This document shows, piece after piece, positions 33,352 to 41,682 of a stretch of 64,000 bases of DNA; the stretch's first letter is position 1, and each line of letters opens with the position of its first letter. The position numbers and the translations under genes were made by a program. The stretch is from Halomarina rubra. Lineage in GTDB: Archaea > Halobacteriota > Halobacteria > Halobacteriales > Haloarculaceae. Below the pieces are notes generated by a model that saw only the letters and a list, made by a program, of their open reading frames with translations, searched no databases and was not told the DNA's origin. The DNA is taken from assembly GCF_023699475.1 (NCBI RefSeq), contig NZ_JALXFV010000008.1:456757-520756 (forward strand), in the 5' to 3' direction.

Positions 33352-34171
33352 CGGCCCAACTCGGACGAAGGGGCTCCGCAACGAGTACCGCGTCCGACTC
33401 GCCAAACCGTTCCGTCGACTGAAGGGCGCGGTCCGGACGACCGTCATCGACAACGATGCCTTGGGACTCGGCTCGGACGTCGATGCACTCATCGCCGCGG
33501 CCGACGACATCCAGCCGGCGGGTCGGTTCTCGTTCAGCACGGATGCCGAGGCACAAGACGAGTTCAACGACTGGCTGGAGCGTCAGGCCAACCGTGGCAT
33601 CCTCGAGGTGATGCGTCGTCAGCGGATTCGGAATGGCGAGCACTTCACCGCTCGCTACGTTCGGAGCGCCTACTCACGCGGCGTCCAGTACGCCGACGCC
33701 CGACTGCGGGACCAGGGCGTCGAGCCGCCGGATGCCAGCCTTCGATCGACGTTCAACCAGCCTGTCCACGCCGACACGCTCGAACAGTTGTACACGCGGT
33801 CGTACGACGAACTAGCGACGGTCACCTCGGACATGCAGACCGCAGTGCGGCGGGAGCTGACGACCGGGTTCTCACAGGGGTGGAATCCTCGGAAGACGGC
33901 TCGGAATCTCACCGACCGCATCGACAAGATTGGCATCACCGACGCCGAGCGTCTGGCTCGGACAGAGACGATGCACAGCCACAACTCAGCCTCACTCCGG
34001 CGGTACGGCCAGGTGGGCGTCGAGAAGGTGCGCGTCATTGGGTACTCACCGTGCCCTGAGATCTGCGCGCCAATCGTCGGAAACGGCCCGTACCCACTCG
34101 ACGACATCCCGCTGGGCGGACCACCACTGCACCCGAACTGCCGGGGTGCTCTGGCTCCGGTCGTCAACTAA
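33344..34171 (+). CDS. MuF-like minor head protein
   Basis: This 275-aa head morphogenesis protein sits between portal and protease. The C-terminal MuF block is plain: LARTETMHSHNSASLRRYG, a Cys pair in CPEICAP, and GGPPLHPNCRGALAPV. The N-terminal half is Arg-rich and helical. MuF proteins are packaged in small numbers and may aid DNA ejection. Start at ATG 33344 overlaps the portal stop; an earlier in-frame ATG at 33317 would lie entirely inside the portal gene. Confidence 0.87.
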   Translation: MASGPTRTKGLRNEYRVRLAKPFRRLKGAVRTTVIDNDALGLGSDVDALIAAADDIQPAGRFSFSTDAEAQDEFNDWLERQANRGILEVMRRQRIRNGEHFTARYVRSAYSRGVQYADARLRDQGVEPPDASLRSTFNQPVHADTLEQLYTRSYDELATVTSDMQTAVRRELTTGFSQGWNPRKTARNLTDRIDKIGITDAERLARTETMHSHNSASLRRYGQVGVEKVRVIGYSPCPEICAPIVGNGPYPLDDIPLGGPPLHPNCRGALAPVVN

Positions 34172-34185
34172 CTGGTTCAGCAATT

Positions 34186-35442
34186 ATGACAGACTCAGAC
34201 ACCATCGAGACGTACGTCCGCGACCACGCCGAGGTCCGCGAAACGATTGCGGCGGCCGACCCCGACAACGGGCCGTGGCCCATCCACGGTGTCGCCGTCG
34301 CGGATGGCGACGTCCTCCACAACAACAAGGGCGAGCGGATTCTGATGACGGCGGAGCAGCTCGCCACTGCCCAATACTCACAGGCAGCGTCGAAGCTGAC
34401 GAAAGACCACCCCGACTACGAGGGCTCGCCGCCCGTCGACGCGACGGTCGGGAACAACTCGATGCACTACTCCGCGGAGGGGGAGGCCATCGTCTACGAT
34501 GCGACCACCCACGACGAGGACATCGCGGCCGGGGTGAACGGCGAGACGTACGGCGTCTCGATTCACGCCAACTTCGAGAAAGGCCCCCGCGACCCCGAGA
34601 CAGGGGCGTACGTCGCCCAGAACATCGTCCTGCACGACCTCAGCGTGGTGAGCCTGGGCGATTCGCCGAGCAACACCGCCCAGTTCGGCGGGCGCTCGGA
34701 TCTCGCCGCATGGGCCAACGAAGGCGGGCTCGAGGCCGCCGTCGCCGAGGGGGCGATGGCCGATGGCGATGAGGCGGACGTCGAAGGGTTGGTTCGGCGA
34801 CTCGCCAACCGACTCGGCCTCATCGAAGGGGCAGCCGACGGCATGGCGGTCGACGCAGACCAGGGCGATAGTCGAGCCGGCGAATCCGGGCGCGACGCGG
34901 ATGCAGACTCAATGAGTAACAAAGACGACAACATCGAGTTCATCACTGCCAACTCCCACTTCACCGAGGAGCTGCTCGCAGAGATGGACGCCGACGCGGT
35001 GGAACAGACACGCGACCTCGTGGACTCGGAAGACGACTCCACGGACGACGAGGACGGCGGCAGCGACACTGACGCCGACGGTACGGACGACACGCCGACC
35101 CAGATCGGCGAGATGTCGCCCGAAGAGCTCGGAACGGCGCTGCGCGAACAGGGCTTCGTCACCGAGGACGACGTTGGCGACATCGCCGAGGCGGCGAACG
35201 AACACGCCTCGGATGCCGAGAAGGCCGACGAGGTCATCGCGGCCTCTGAGGACTACACCGAAGACGACCGCGAGGAACTCCTCGCCTCGCCGTTCCTCGA
35301 CCGTATCCACACCAAGGCGACCACGCCCGGTGCAGCGCCGATTCCCGGCGTCGGCGGTGGCCGCGACACTGCTGAAGCGGCGGTCGGTGGGAGTGATGGC
35401 GAGTACAACGCAGATGACTTCTCCACGGGGGTCGCCGAATGA
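34186..35442 (+). CDS. Capsid maturation protease with scaffold region
   Basis: This 418-aa protein has an N-terminal protease-like domain (about 30-185) with IHGVAVADGDVLHNNKGER, KDHPDYEG and YGVSIHANF, like DUF2213-type prohead proteases. An acidic, low-complexity helical scaffold follows (about 190-400), with long Asp/Glu/Ala runs. The fusion matches other phages that make protease and scaffold from one gene. The catalytic Ser/His assignments are not certain. Confidence 0.78.
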   Translation: MTDSDTIETYVRDHAEVRETIAAADPDNGPWPIHGVAVADGDVLHNNKGERILMTAEQLATAQYSQAASKLTKDHPDYEGSPPVDATVGNNSMHYSAEGEAIVYDATTHDEDIAAGVNGETYGVSIHANFEKGPRDPETGAYVAQNIVLHDLSVVSLGDSPSNTAQFGGRSDLAAWANEGGLEAAVAEGAMADGDEADVEGLVRRLANRLGLIEGAADGMAVDADQGDSRAGESGRDADADSMSNKDDNIEFITANSHFTEELLAEMDADAVEQTRDLVDSEDDSTDDEDGGSDTDADGTDDTPTQIGEMSPEELGTALREQGFVTEDDVGDIAEAANEHASDAEKADEVIAASEDYTEDDREELLASPFLDRIHTKATTPGAAPIPGVGGGRDTAEAAVGGSDGEYNADDFSTGVAE

Positions 35443-35924
35443 GCCTCGATACGCCGAACTCGGTGGTCGCGGAGATCTTCGACAACGAGCCCAAGGAGCG
35501 GGAAGGGTTCGCAACGGCCGAACTCCGCCCTGGGATGGGCGTCACGTTCGACACCTCCGGAGAGGCCAACGACGTCTCACCCGCAGGTGTGAACTCACGA
35601 ACGACGTACGTGGTTCGCGTCCCACCCCAGACCCTGAGCGCTGCGTCGCTGAATTCGATGGACACCAGCCCCATCGACGCGACCATCGACGCGAACGACC
35701 ATCTCTACACGTTCGGGTTCCTGCGCTTCCAACAGGCCCGGTGTCGCGTCGCGTCGTCCTCGACGGCGAGCGTCGGTGACGACGTGGGCTGGAACAGCAA
35801 CGGCGAGCTCTCCGACGTCCAGACGGACGGGACGACCGCCCTGACGACGTTCGTCGGGCAGGTCCGAGAACTCGTCTCCGACGCGGATCTCGACAACGAC
35901 ATCGCGGTCGTGGAGTTCTACTAA
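35439..35924 (+). CDS. Capsid decoration protein (putative)
   Basis: This 161-aa beta-rich protein lies directly before the major capsid gene, overlapping both neighbours (ATGA at 35439, TAATG at its end). Position and a probable beta-tulip core (GFATAELRPGMGVTFDTSG) match capsid decoration proteins. No direct family recognition. Confidence 0.65.
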   Translation: MSLDTPNSVVAEIFDNEPKEREGFATAELRPGMGVTFDTSGEANDVSPAGVNSRTTYVVRVPPQTLSAASLNSMDTSPIDATIDANDHLYTFGFLRFQQARCRVASSSTASVGDDVGWNSNGELSDVQTDGTTALTTFVGQVRELVSDADLDNDIAVVEFY

Positions 35925-37078
35925 TGAGTTCTGACGCACACACCGTCACACACGACGACTTCCAGGCCGGCGCATCGGACGAGCACATCACGGCGTTCTT
36001 CAACCCGATGAAGACCTACCGTGAGCGTGCGCTGAAGCAGATTCGCGCCCAGTCGGGCTGGTCGCCCGACGTGTGGACCAGCCTCGACGCGGCGGCGGGA
36101 ATCGCGACCACCGACGCGGATGGCGAGATGGTCGAGGCCGCCTCGCCGATGCCCTACCGGATGGGCATCGACTACGAGATGGAAGGCCTCGACGAACAGT
36201 TCCGCCGCTCGACGGTCATGGACGTCCTGTCGGGGTCGGGCTTCGGCATCTCGTCTGACCTCTCGAGTTACGTCTACGTCCGGACGCTCACGAACGGGCG
36301 GATGGACGCCGACACGGCGATGGACATCCGTGGCGAGACCACCCAGGACCGAGACCGCAACGGCATCGATGGTGTCGCCCAGCCGCTCAACTACGTCACG
36401 TACGAACTCGGCGGTCGGGAGATGGAGGTCAAGCGCGCCTACGGCGAAGACCCCGAGGCCCGCCCGGCACGAGAGGCGCGCCGGGCGCTCAACCGCCGCG
36501 AACACGAAGTCCTCTACAACGGGTGGGGTGGGACGTTCGAGATCGACGGCCTGAGCTTCACCGTCGGCGGCCTGGACAGCACGAACACGGACAAGGTGCT
36601 TCAGGCGCCGAACAGTTCGGGCTGGAGTACGGCCGACAACGTCCTCTCGGACGTCGACGCGCTGCACAGTACCATCGAGCAGCAGACGGACGTCGTTGAC
36701 GAGAACGACGTCCCGCTGGTGTCGCAGGTGGGTGGGCTGGTGATGGTGCCCTACAAGCTGTGGGGCAGCGTCATGCGCCAGAACTACGAGACGAGTGCGA
36801 CTGACGAGCCGCTCATCGACCGGCTGAATCGCAAGTACCCCTACCTCACCTGGGTGCCGGCGCCGCGGCTGGACAGCGACACGGCGATCATGCTGCTCAA
36901 CGACCCGCGGTACTTCGGTGTCGTGAACGCCCAGGGTGTCACGAACACGGCGTGGGATATTTCGGGAGGTGCCGCGCGCAAATTCCGATTGGTGTCGAGT
37001 CGCATCCCGTGGGTTCGCACCCAGCCCGACGGGATTAACGGCATCGCTCGCCTGACCGGCATCTCGACGGGGGTCTGA
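35924..37078 (+). CDS. Major capsid protein, HK97 fold
   Basis: This 384-aa protein follows protease and decoration genes, as HK97-type capsid genes do. Stretches such as EVKRAYGEDPEARPAREARR, a long spine-helix candidate, VMVPYKLWGSVMRQ and TAIMLLNDPRYFGVV are typical of DUF2184-like encapsulin/HK97 capsids. No N-terminal delta domain is obvious because the scaffold is fused to the protease. It forms the icosahedral shell. Confidence 0.85.
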   Translation: MSSDAHTVTHDDFQAGASDEHITAFFNPMKTYRERALKQIRAQSGWSPDVWTSLDAAAGIATTDADGEMVEAASPMPYRMGIDYEMEGLDEQFRRSTVMDVLSGSGFGISSDLSSYVYVRTLTNGRMDADTAMDIRGETTQDRDRNGIDGVAQPLNYVTYELGGREMEVKRAYGEDPEARPAREARRALNRREHEVLYNGWGGTFEIDGLSFTVGGLDSTNTDKVLQAPNSSGWSTADNVLSDVDALHSTIEQQTDVVDENDVPLVSQVGGLVMVPYKLWGSVMRQNYETSATDEPLIDRLNRKYPYLTWVPAPRLDSDTAIMLLNDPRYFGVVNAQGVTNTAWDISGGAARKFRLVSSRIPWVRTQPDGINGIARLTGISTGV

Positions 37079-37079
37079 G

Positions 37080-37418
37080 ATGGTCCGCGTTGAGGTCCGC
37101 GCCGAGTTCTTCGATGCTGGGGAGGGCGTCTACCATCGGAGTGGCGACGAGATCGACGTCTCCGAGTCGTTCGCCGACGAGCATCCGTATCTCGTTTCGC
37201 CTGTCAAGGACGACGAGTCGGAGGTCGTCACCGAGAGCGAGGACCTCGACGAGGCGTTCCAGCCCGAGGCGTTTCTGGACCGGACCCTCGACGAGGGCGT
37301 CGTCGACGACATCGAAGACGGTGCGGTCGACGAGTTCCTCGACCAAGTCGAAGCACACGCCGAGCGAGATGGCGTGAAAGAGGCCATCGAGGCCCGCCGC
37401 GAGAATCTGGAGGAGTAA
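37080..37418 (+). CDS. Acidic head protein, unknown
   Basis: This 112-aa, strongly acidic protein starts two bases after the capsid stop. The N-terminus (VRVEVRAEFFDAGEGVYH) is a beta hairpin; the C-terminal half is helical. It could be an extra head or connector component. Unrecognised. Confidence 0.7.
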   Translation: MVRVEVRAEFFDAGEGVYHRSGDEIDVSESFADEHPYLVSPVKDDESEVVTESEDLDEAFQPEAFLDRTLDEGVVDDIEDGAVDEFLDQVEAHAERDGVKEAIEARRENLEE

Positions 37419-37424
37419 CTGCAC

Positions 37425-37799
37425 ATGGCCATCACCGTCGACGAGTCGAAGATTCGCGGGGCGCTTGACGCCAGCGAGTCGGAGTACCCCGATAGCGAAC
37501 TCGCCTTCGAGAAGGAGTTGGCCGAGACGCTCGTCAACGACGACCTCGCGCCCCACGCCGCGTCGGGCCAATCCGACCGGCTGGCACTCGTCGGGGCGCT
37601 CATCGCCGCGGCGTACGTCGACGACGACGGTGACGTCACGCAACTCCGACAGGGCAACCGGGCCGTCAGCTTCGACAGTGACTCGGCGCTGAGCCACTGG
37701 CGGAAAGCACTGCAACTCGATCCAACGGGCCGACTCGGTGACTTGGAGAAGTCGACGGTTCGCTTCTCGACACCAGACGTGAGAGGAGGCGGCGACTGA
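37425..37799 (+). CDS. Head-tail connector (gp6/DUF4054-like)
   Basis: This 124-aa helical protein (ESKIRGALDASESEYPDSE, then ALVGALIAAAYVDDDGD) sits at the usual adaptor position after the capsid gene. A DUF4054-like head-tail adaptor that caps the portal is the best reading. Moderate confidence. Confidence 0.62.
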   Translation: MAITVDESKIRGALDASESEYPDSELAFEKELAETLVNDDLAPHAASGQSDRLALVGALIAAAYVDDDGDVTQLRQGNRAVSFDSDSALSHWRKALQLDPTGRLGDLEKSTVRFSTPDVRGGGD

Positions 37800-37802
37800 C
37801 CG

Positions 37803-38189
37803 ATGCCAGGCGCGAAGATGACGGGCGTGCTCTCGCTGACGGAGACGCTCGACGACATCGCCGAGCGCTGGGGCGTCGGGACGGTCACTTGGACAATCGG
37901 CACCGGCGTCGAGTACAGCGTGTTCATAGCGTTCGGGACCTCTCGAATGGCTGCCCGGCCGTATCTCCGTCCGGCGCTCGAAGAGGCATCCCGTAAGCTC
38001 GATCAGTTCGCCGCCAGCGCGAACAGCCTGGCTGAACTCGTCAGGAACATCGCCCTGTTCGTCGAGGGGCGTGCGAAAGAGATTCTCACCGAGAAAGACG
38101 CGGTCGACACCGGCACGCTGCGGGGGAGCGTCACTGCGCGCCCCGCCTCCGGTGGCACCCCCGCCGCCATGGCATCCATCTCCGTATGA
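37803..38189 (+). CDS. HK97 gp10-like neck/tail-completion protein
   Basis: This 128-aa protein carries the gp10-family hallmark YSVFIAFGTSRMAARPYLRP, which places it among tail-completion or neck proteins. A purine-rich GGAGG lies upstream of the ATG at 37803. Its end overlaps the next start as ATGA. It probably joins the connector to the tail tube. Confidence 0.8.
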   Translation: MPGAKMTGVLSLTETLDDIAERWGVGTVTWTIGTGVEYSVFIAFGTSRMAARPYLRPALEEASRKLDQFAASANSLAELVRNIALFVEGRAKEILTEKDAVDTGTLRGSVTARPASGGTPAAMASISV

Positions 38190-38614
38190 CGTCTGGCAAC
38201 GTGGGTGAGCGCCTCGCTGGCTTCGACGACGCGTTCACGAATTGGGTCGAAGACCCACTGACGGTGCGAAACTTCGTCGAATCCGCCCAGCCCGACAGCC
38301 AGGGCGACTACCGCCGAGTAGACCACCCGGACAACCCGATTCAGACAACCGGCCAAGTCGAGCTTCCGACGACACCGGCTGCCGAGCAGGCACCGACGGG
38401 CCGCGAAGAGTCCGCCGATGTCGAGATCATCCTCCCCGACGACGTCCTCGTGACCTCGGGCGGGGTGGACGACGACGCGGGCAACTACCTCGCGTGGCCT
38501 TCGGAGATTGAGGCGCCCGACGGCCAGGTCTACACCGTCAGCAACGTTTTCGACGAAGGCAACGGCACGGTCCGCTGTGCGGCTGTCCACTCCGGCGAGG
38601 TCGATGACCGATGA
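38186..38614 (+). CDS. Head-closure-like protein (putative)
   Basis: This 142-aa beta-rich protein lies in the neck cluster between gp10-like and terminator-like genes. The core DVEIILPDDVLVTSGGVDDD with a late YTVSNVFDEG resembles head-closure/stopper folds, but only order supports this. Confidence 0.6.
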   Translation: MTSGNVGERLAGFDDAFTNWVEDPLTVRNFVESAQPDSQGDYRRVDHPDNPIQTTGQVELPTTPAAEQAPTGREESADVEIILPDDVLVTSGGVDDDAGNYLAWPSEIEAPDGQVYTVSNVFDEGNGTVRCAAVHSGEVDDR

Positions 38615-39132
38615 CGGACGCGAAGATGGCCATCATGGTGTTGCTTCGCGACAACTGGGACGCCTCGGCGATGCCGTTCGACGAGACGCAACTCTACCGG
38701 CAGAAGTCGAAACTCGTCTTTCAGACGGGCTGGTACGACCGTGATGGCGAGATGCCGGTCGTCACCGTCACGGGGAAGAACGAAGGCCCGTACCAGGGCG
38801 GCGCAACCGGCTACTCAGCGCTGCATGGCCCGACCGGTCAGGGGATGCAGCGCATCGACGGCGCGGTCTCGGTCAACCTCGTCGCCGGGACGTGGGAGCA
38901 CCTACGAGGAGCGGCCGCAGATGGCGATGACGTCAACCCGAAGGTAGCTCGCGAGGCGATGTACCAAGAGGCCGCCCGCATCCTGATGGACGCCCAGCAG
39001 ACCGACGACACGCTCGTCGTGGCGCCAGGGACGGCCACCGAAATCGAGGACACCGGCGAGGAGACCGAATCGACCGTCTATCGCACCGAGTTGCGAGTGA
39101 CGTACCAGTACGACCGCGTGCCGACGGCCTGA
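38611..39132 (+). CDS. Tail-terminator-like protein (putative)
   Basis: This 173-aa protein overlaps the preceding gene (ATGA). The N-terminus (MAIMVLLRDNWDAS) and a late YRTELRVTYQYDR suit the alpha/beta fold of tail terminators that cap the tube before joining the head. Assignment is from position and predicted fold. Confidence 0.6.
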   Translation: MTDAKMAIMVLLRDNWDASAMPFDETQLYRQKSKLVFQTGWYDRDGEMPVVTVTGKNEGPYQGGATGYSALHGPTGQGMQRIDGAVSVNLVAGTWEHLRGAAADGDDVNPKVAREAMYQEAARILMDAQQTDDTLVVAPGTATEIEDTGEETESTVYRTELRVTYQYDRVPTA

Positions 39133-39221
39133 CTCGGCATCAGTCCCGGCCTCGACCCGCTGGGGCTGTCTTTCCTTTCGCATCGCCCGATCGACCACGG
39201 ACGATGCTTCGCGCATACCAG

Positions 39222-39452
39222 ATGCGACTCACACTCACCCGAACTGATAGCGAGGGCTCGTGCCCGACGAGACGTCTTGGTGGCGTCTTCGAGGGCGAGC
39301 GGTTCGACGTCCGCGTCTTCTCGACGGGGACGACCGAGCCGATACCCGAGCCACTCGGCCAGCACCTGCTGGACAACGACCGCTACGCCGTGGCCCCGTA
39401 CGAGGGCGATGGTGAGAGCGAACCAGCGACTGCAGCCACGGAGGACCACTAA
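39222..39452 (+). CDS. Small hypothetical tail-region protein
   Basis: This 76-aa protein starts at ATG 39222, or at 39204 with six more residues. It has a short beta-rich domain (GGVFEGERFDVRVFSTG) and a Glu/Ala-rich tail. Its stop is next to the tail-tube start. Function unknown. Confidence 0.55.
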   Translation: MRLTLTRTDSEGSCPTRRLGGVFEGERFDVRVFSTGTTEPIPEPLGQHLLDNDRYAVAPYEGDGESEPATAATEDH

Positions 39453-40811
39453 ATGTCAACACTAAACGTCGAGGGCGGCTCGCGACGGACGAAGTACTAC
39501 TTCGCTCGCGAGACCGTCGATTCGAACGGTGACGCACAGACCCCGACCGACCCGGCCTGGACGCTGTACGCCAGTGTCGTCGGGACGCACGAACCGGAGT
39601 CGGAAGCGACCCACTCCGAGCGGACCGGCATCGGCAACGTCAACCCCATCGACAAGCAGCGCAATCAGGAGAGCCACGAGGTCACGCTTGGGTATGACCT
39701 CGAACGGTTCCCGGTCGACACCAACGGCGACCCCGCCGACGCCCTCGCCGATGGGATGCTCCGGGACATCGACAACCGGCTGCTCAACACCCACTCGTTC
39801 CTGGGCGTCGAGCAGCTCTCCGAGATCATCGCGAGCAACACCGTCCACGCGAAGTACTACGCCAGCGCGCGCAACAACTCCCATCCGTCGGGTGACGCGC
39901 CGACGGCTGTGTCGCTCGCGACGCGAAAGTACGACTACGCCTACGGCGGTCGTCTCTCCGAGCCGTCGCTCTCGGTCGACCCTGGCGAGGACGCGGTCGC
40001 CCAGGTCGAACTGCAGTACACGTTCGACAAGCGCCGGACCTACCAGATCGACCAGCCCGACGCGACGTCGTATCTCGCCATCCGCTCGACGTCCTCGAAC
40101 GACACGGGCGTCACCATCGACATCGAGGGCGTCGACGCCCAGACCGTCGAGTCCATCACGCTCGACGGGACAGACTCCACAACGTCGGTCGTCACGACCA
40201 GCCAGTACGACACGCTCGGCGCGGTCGCGCCCGCCTCGGAACTGGAGGGGACGCTCGAAGTGTTCATCGACGAGTCGAGCGACCAGTCGGGGCAGCCCGG
40301 CCAGCTGCTGACGGTCGTCCCCGGGAAGAACGACTACGACGGTATCGAGGGCGACGAGGGCGTTCCGCTGCTTGGCAGTGGCTCGTTCGACGACGGCTCG
40401 TCGCTGGGCTCGCCCCAGACCGTGCTCGGGTCGAAGCTGCAGTGGTTCGGCGACCCGGCCGCCGAGCGTGTCCAGTCGACGACGCTCTCGGCGTCGAACG
40501 AGGTCGAAGAGGAGAACACGACCGCCGGGCTGGCGATGTCTCATCACGAGGATGGTCAGTCGATCACCGCCGAGTCGACGGTGTTCGGCGAGACCCAGAC
40601 CCACGACAAGCTTTCGGACCACCTGCAGGGTGCCGAGGGCGAGCTCGTCATCCCGCTCACCGGCGGCGACATCAAACTCCCCCGGGCGTACATCTCCTCG
40701 GGCGGCAACGCGACCAAAGAAGAGAACCAGGCGTACATGACGACGGATCTCACGTTCACGGCACTCCAGCAGTCCGACGGGAGCGCCCCGCTCGTGTTCA
40801 GTCCGAACTGA
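39453..40811 (+). CDS. Major tail (tube) protein
   Basis: This 452-aa protein sits directly before the tail-assembly chaperone and tape measure, the standard tube position. It is beta-rich, and a central region around 190-320 looks like one or two Ig-like or decoration domains (VTIDIEGVDAQTVESITLDG). A second block (TTAGLAMSHHEDGQSITAES) resumes the tube fold. Because no sheath gene follows, the tail should be non-contractile. Confidence 0.72.
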   Translation: MSTLNVEGGSRRTKYYFARETVDSNGDAQTPTDPAWTLYASVVGTHEPESEATHSERTGIGNVNPIDKQRNQESHEVTLGYDLERFPVDTNGDPADALADGMLRDIDNRLLNTHSFLGVEQLSEIIASNTVHAKYYASARNNSHPSGDAPTAVSLATRKYDYAYGGRLSEPSLSVDPGEDAVAQVELQYTFDKRRTYQIDQPDATSYLAIRSTSSNDTGVTIDIEGVDAQTVESITLDGTDSTTSVVTTSQYDTLGAVAPASELEGTLEVFIDESSDQSGQPGQLLTVVPGKNDYDGIEGDEGVPLLGSGSFDDGSSLGSPQTVLGSKLQWFGDPAAERVQSTTLSASNEVEEENTTAGLAMSHHEDGQSITAESTVFGETQTHDKLSDHLQGAEGELVIPLTGGDIKLPRAYISSGGNATKEENQAYMTTDLTFTALQQSDGSAPLVFSPN

Positions 40812-40822
40812 GGTGACTGTTC

Positions 40823-41640
40823 ATGGCATCTACACACAGCGACGGCAGTGAGGAACAGCACGACGACCCAACGCCCGACGACGCGGGGATGGTGTCGGTC
40901 GACGACGTCATCGTCTCGCGTGATGGTGACGGGAACGTCCTTCCTGAGAAGGTCTACGTCGAGGAGTTGGGCGGGCACATCAAGGCGCGCCGCCTGACGA
41001 AGAGCGCTCGCGATGAGTACATCATGCCGCTCCTGAGCGGCGAGGACATCACCGACGGGATGCTCGCCGACCTCTACGAGACTCACCTCGTCGAGCCCGA
41101 CCTCACGAACGATGAGGGCGAGGTGACTGCGGCGTTCGTCTCCGAGCAACTCGATCCCTCGATGGAAGACGGCCTGCTGTACGGCATCCTGCTCGTCTCC
41201 GACCTGGACGAGATCGTCGACCGCCTGCGGCGGTACCCGCGTGGGGACATCTCCGACGAGGAGATGGACCGGCTCAAGCGCCTCGACGAACTGCAGAGTC
41301 TGGGTGGTGACGACGAGGGAAAGTAGCCGGCCCGTCGCTCGAAACGGGCGAACTGAGCGACCTCTCGCGATACGAAGACGCCTGTCTGAGTTCGTACTTC
41401 CTCCACGCCAAGTGTGGCTACCAGTTCACGGACGGCCCGCTGGGCGACCTGACGCCCGAAGAAGAGAAGATGCTCTGGCGAGGGTTCGAACTGTTCGAGA
41501 AGCACTTCGGGCGGGGCGCAAAGAACCGAAAACGCGGATCGAGTGGCCCCAAACCCGGCCAGCATGTGACGTCGGGCGACCAGAAGGCCTGGAAAGAGTT
41601 CGTCGAGGAGAAGCGACGAGCCAGCGCAACGCGACCCTGA
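40823..41640 (+). CDS. Tail assembly chaperone with programmed -1 frameshift (G/GT type)
   Basis: The short form is 167 aa, ending at TAG 41324-41326. A heptamer GGGAAAG (41317-41323) lets ribosomes slip back one base, adding 105 residues (from GTA 41323 to TGA 41640) for a 272-aa long form. The extension has no start codon of its own, yet is clearly coding (SYFLHAKCGYQFTDGPLGD, then KAWKEFVEEKRRA). In lambda-like phages, G and GT bind the tape measure before tube assembly. A Shine-Dalgarno GAGGTGA precedes the ATG by six bases. Confidence 0.88.
41317..41349 (+). promoter_or_regulatory. Lambda-type slippery site with downstream stem-loop
   Basis: GGGAAAG (41317-41323), identical to the lambda G-T slippery heptamer, is in phase as G GGA AAG before the TAG. 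Six bases later a perfect 6-bp stem GCCCGT/ACGGGC (41330-41335 with 41344-41349) with an 8-nt loop provides the expected stimulatory structure. Confidence 0.85.
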
Positions 41641-41682
41641 CTTCTCCGGCATCACCGCTCGCCACTGAGCGGCCTCTCTGTC

